Shown here: piece after piece, positions 62,523 through 64,000 of the stretch
Numbering within the stretch: position 1 is the stretch's first letter
Layout of the letters: each line of letters begins with the position of its first letter
NCBI GenBank assembly: GCA_002737115.1
Contig: NSHR01000008.1
Location: 1 to 64,000, forward strand
DNA: 64,000 nucleotides
Source of the DNA: Gemmatimonadota bacterium
GTDB lineage: Bacteria; Gemmatimonadota; Gemmatimonadetes; Gemmatimonadales; Gemmatimonadaceae
Direction of reading: 5' to 3'
Translations under genes and position numbers: made by a program
Notes under the pieces: generated by a model
Databases searched by the model: none
The model's input: only the letters and a program-made list of their open reading frames with translations
Told to the model about the DNA's origin: nothing

Positions 62523-64000
<1,478 letters not shown>

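Overview
The window is about two thirds G+C, densely coded and bacterial. The gene set points to Gemmatimonadota, probably close to Gemmatimonas: three ~1,050-1,100-residue sortilin/Vps10-like propeller proteins, a DUF5916 outer-membrane protein, two DUF5117-type zinc metalloprotease lipoproteins, a plug-only TonB-receptor-like protein and many exported hydrolases. This assignment comes from family content, not from a database search. I found no tRNA, rRNA, CRISPR array, transposase, integrase or phage gene.

Layout. 1-9229 (minus strand): a cut-off D-2-hydroxyacid dehydrogenase, a sortilin-like propeller protein with a DUF5916 barrel protein just upstream, a type II NADH dehydrogenase and a plug-domain protein. 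9253-12210: a two-gene polar amino-acid ABC transporter whose binding protein and permease are one polypeptide, and a divergent unknown gene. 12311-17297: two small unknown genes, a secreted endonuclease/phosphatase-like lipoprotein, an ABC exporter and a TlpA-like thioredoxin. 17471-23367: a second propeller protein coupled to a serine hydrolase, a DoxX-like protein and a propeller lipoprotein. 23553-29551: a four-gene operon for exported proteins (DUF1800, DUF1501, collagen-like lipoprotein, Ig-like plus propeller lipoprotein); this is the best candidate for an undescribed system. 29585-36950: pirin, two tandem metalloproteases, a Uma2-family protein and a remarkable ~120-bp palindrome. 36948-43194: an SPFH/ribbon-helix-helix/hydrolase operon with a visible promoter and operator, divergent from the third propeller protein. 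43257-51830: an MFS transporter, an SRPBCC protein, plant-like enoyl-ACP reductase, Sua5/TsaC, an SDR, DUF2007, a 2H phosphoesterase, an unknown helical protein, mannose-1-phosphate guanylyltransferase and DUF1835. 51830-56592: two PLP decarboxylases flanking NAD-malic enzyme. 56625-59041: hydrolase, TlpA and CcdA. 59115-64000: an OXA-10-like class D beta-lactamase divergent from M28 and S51 peptidases, then EttA running off the end.

As a whole the window looks chromosomal, with a heavy investment in the cell envelope: lipoproteins, Tat- and Sec-exported proteins, peptidases and periplasmic thiol chemistry. Many neighbours are joined by ATGA, TGATG or TAATG stop/start overlaps, which implies translational coupling. 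Shine-Dalgarno sequences are often weak or absent, so several start sites are uncertain; alternatives are given in the entries.
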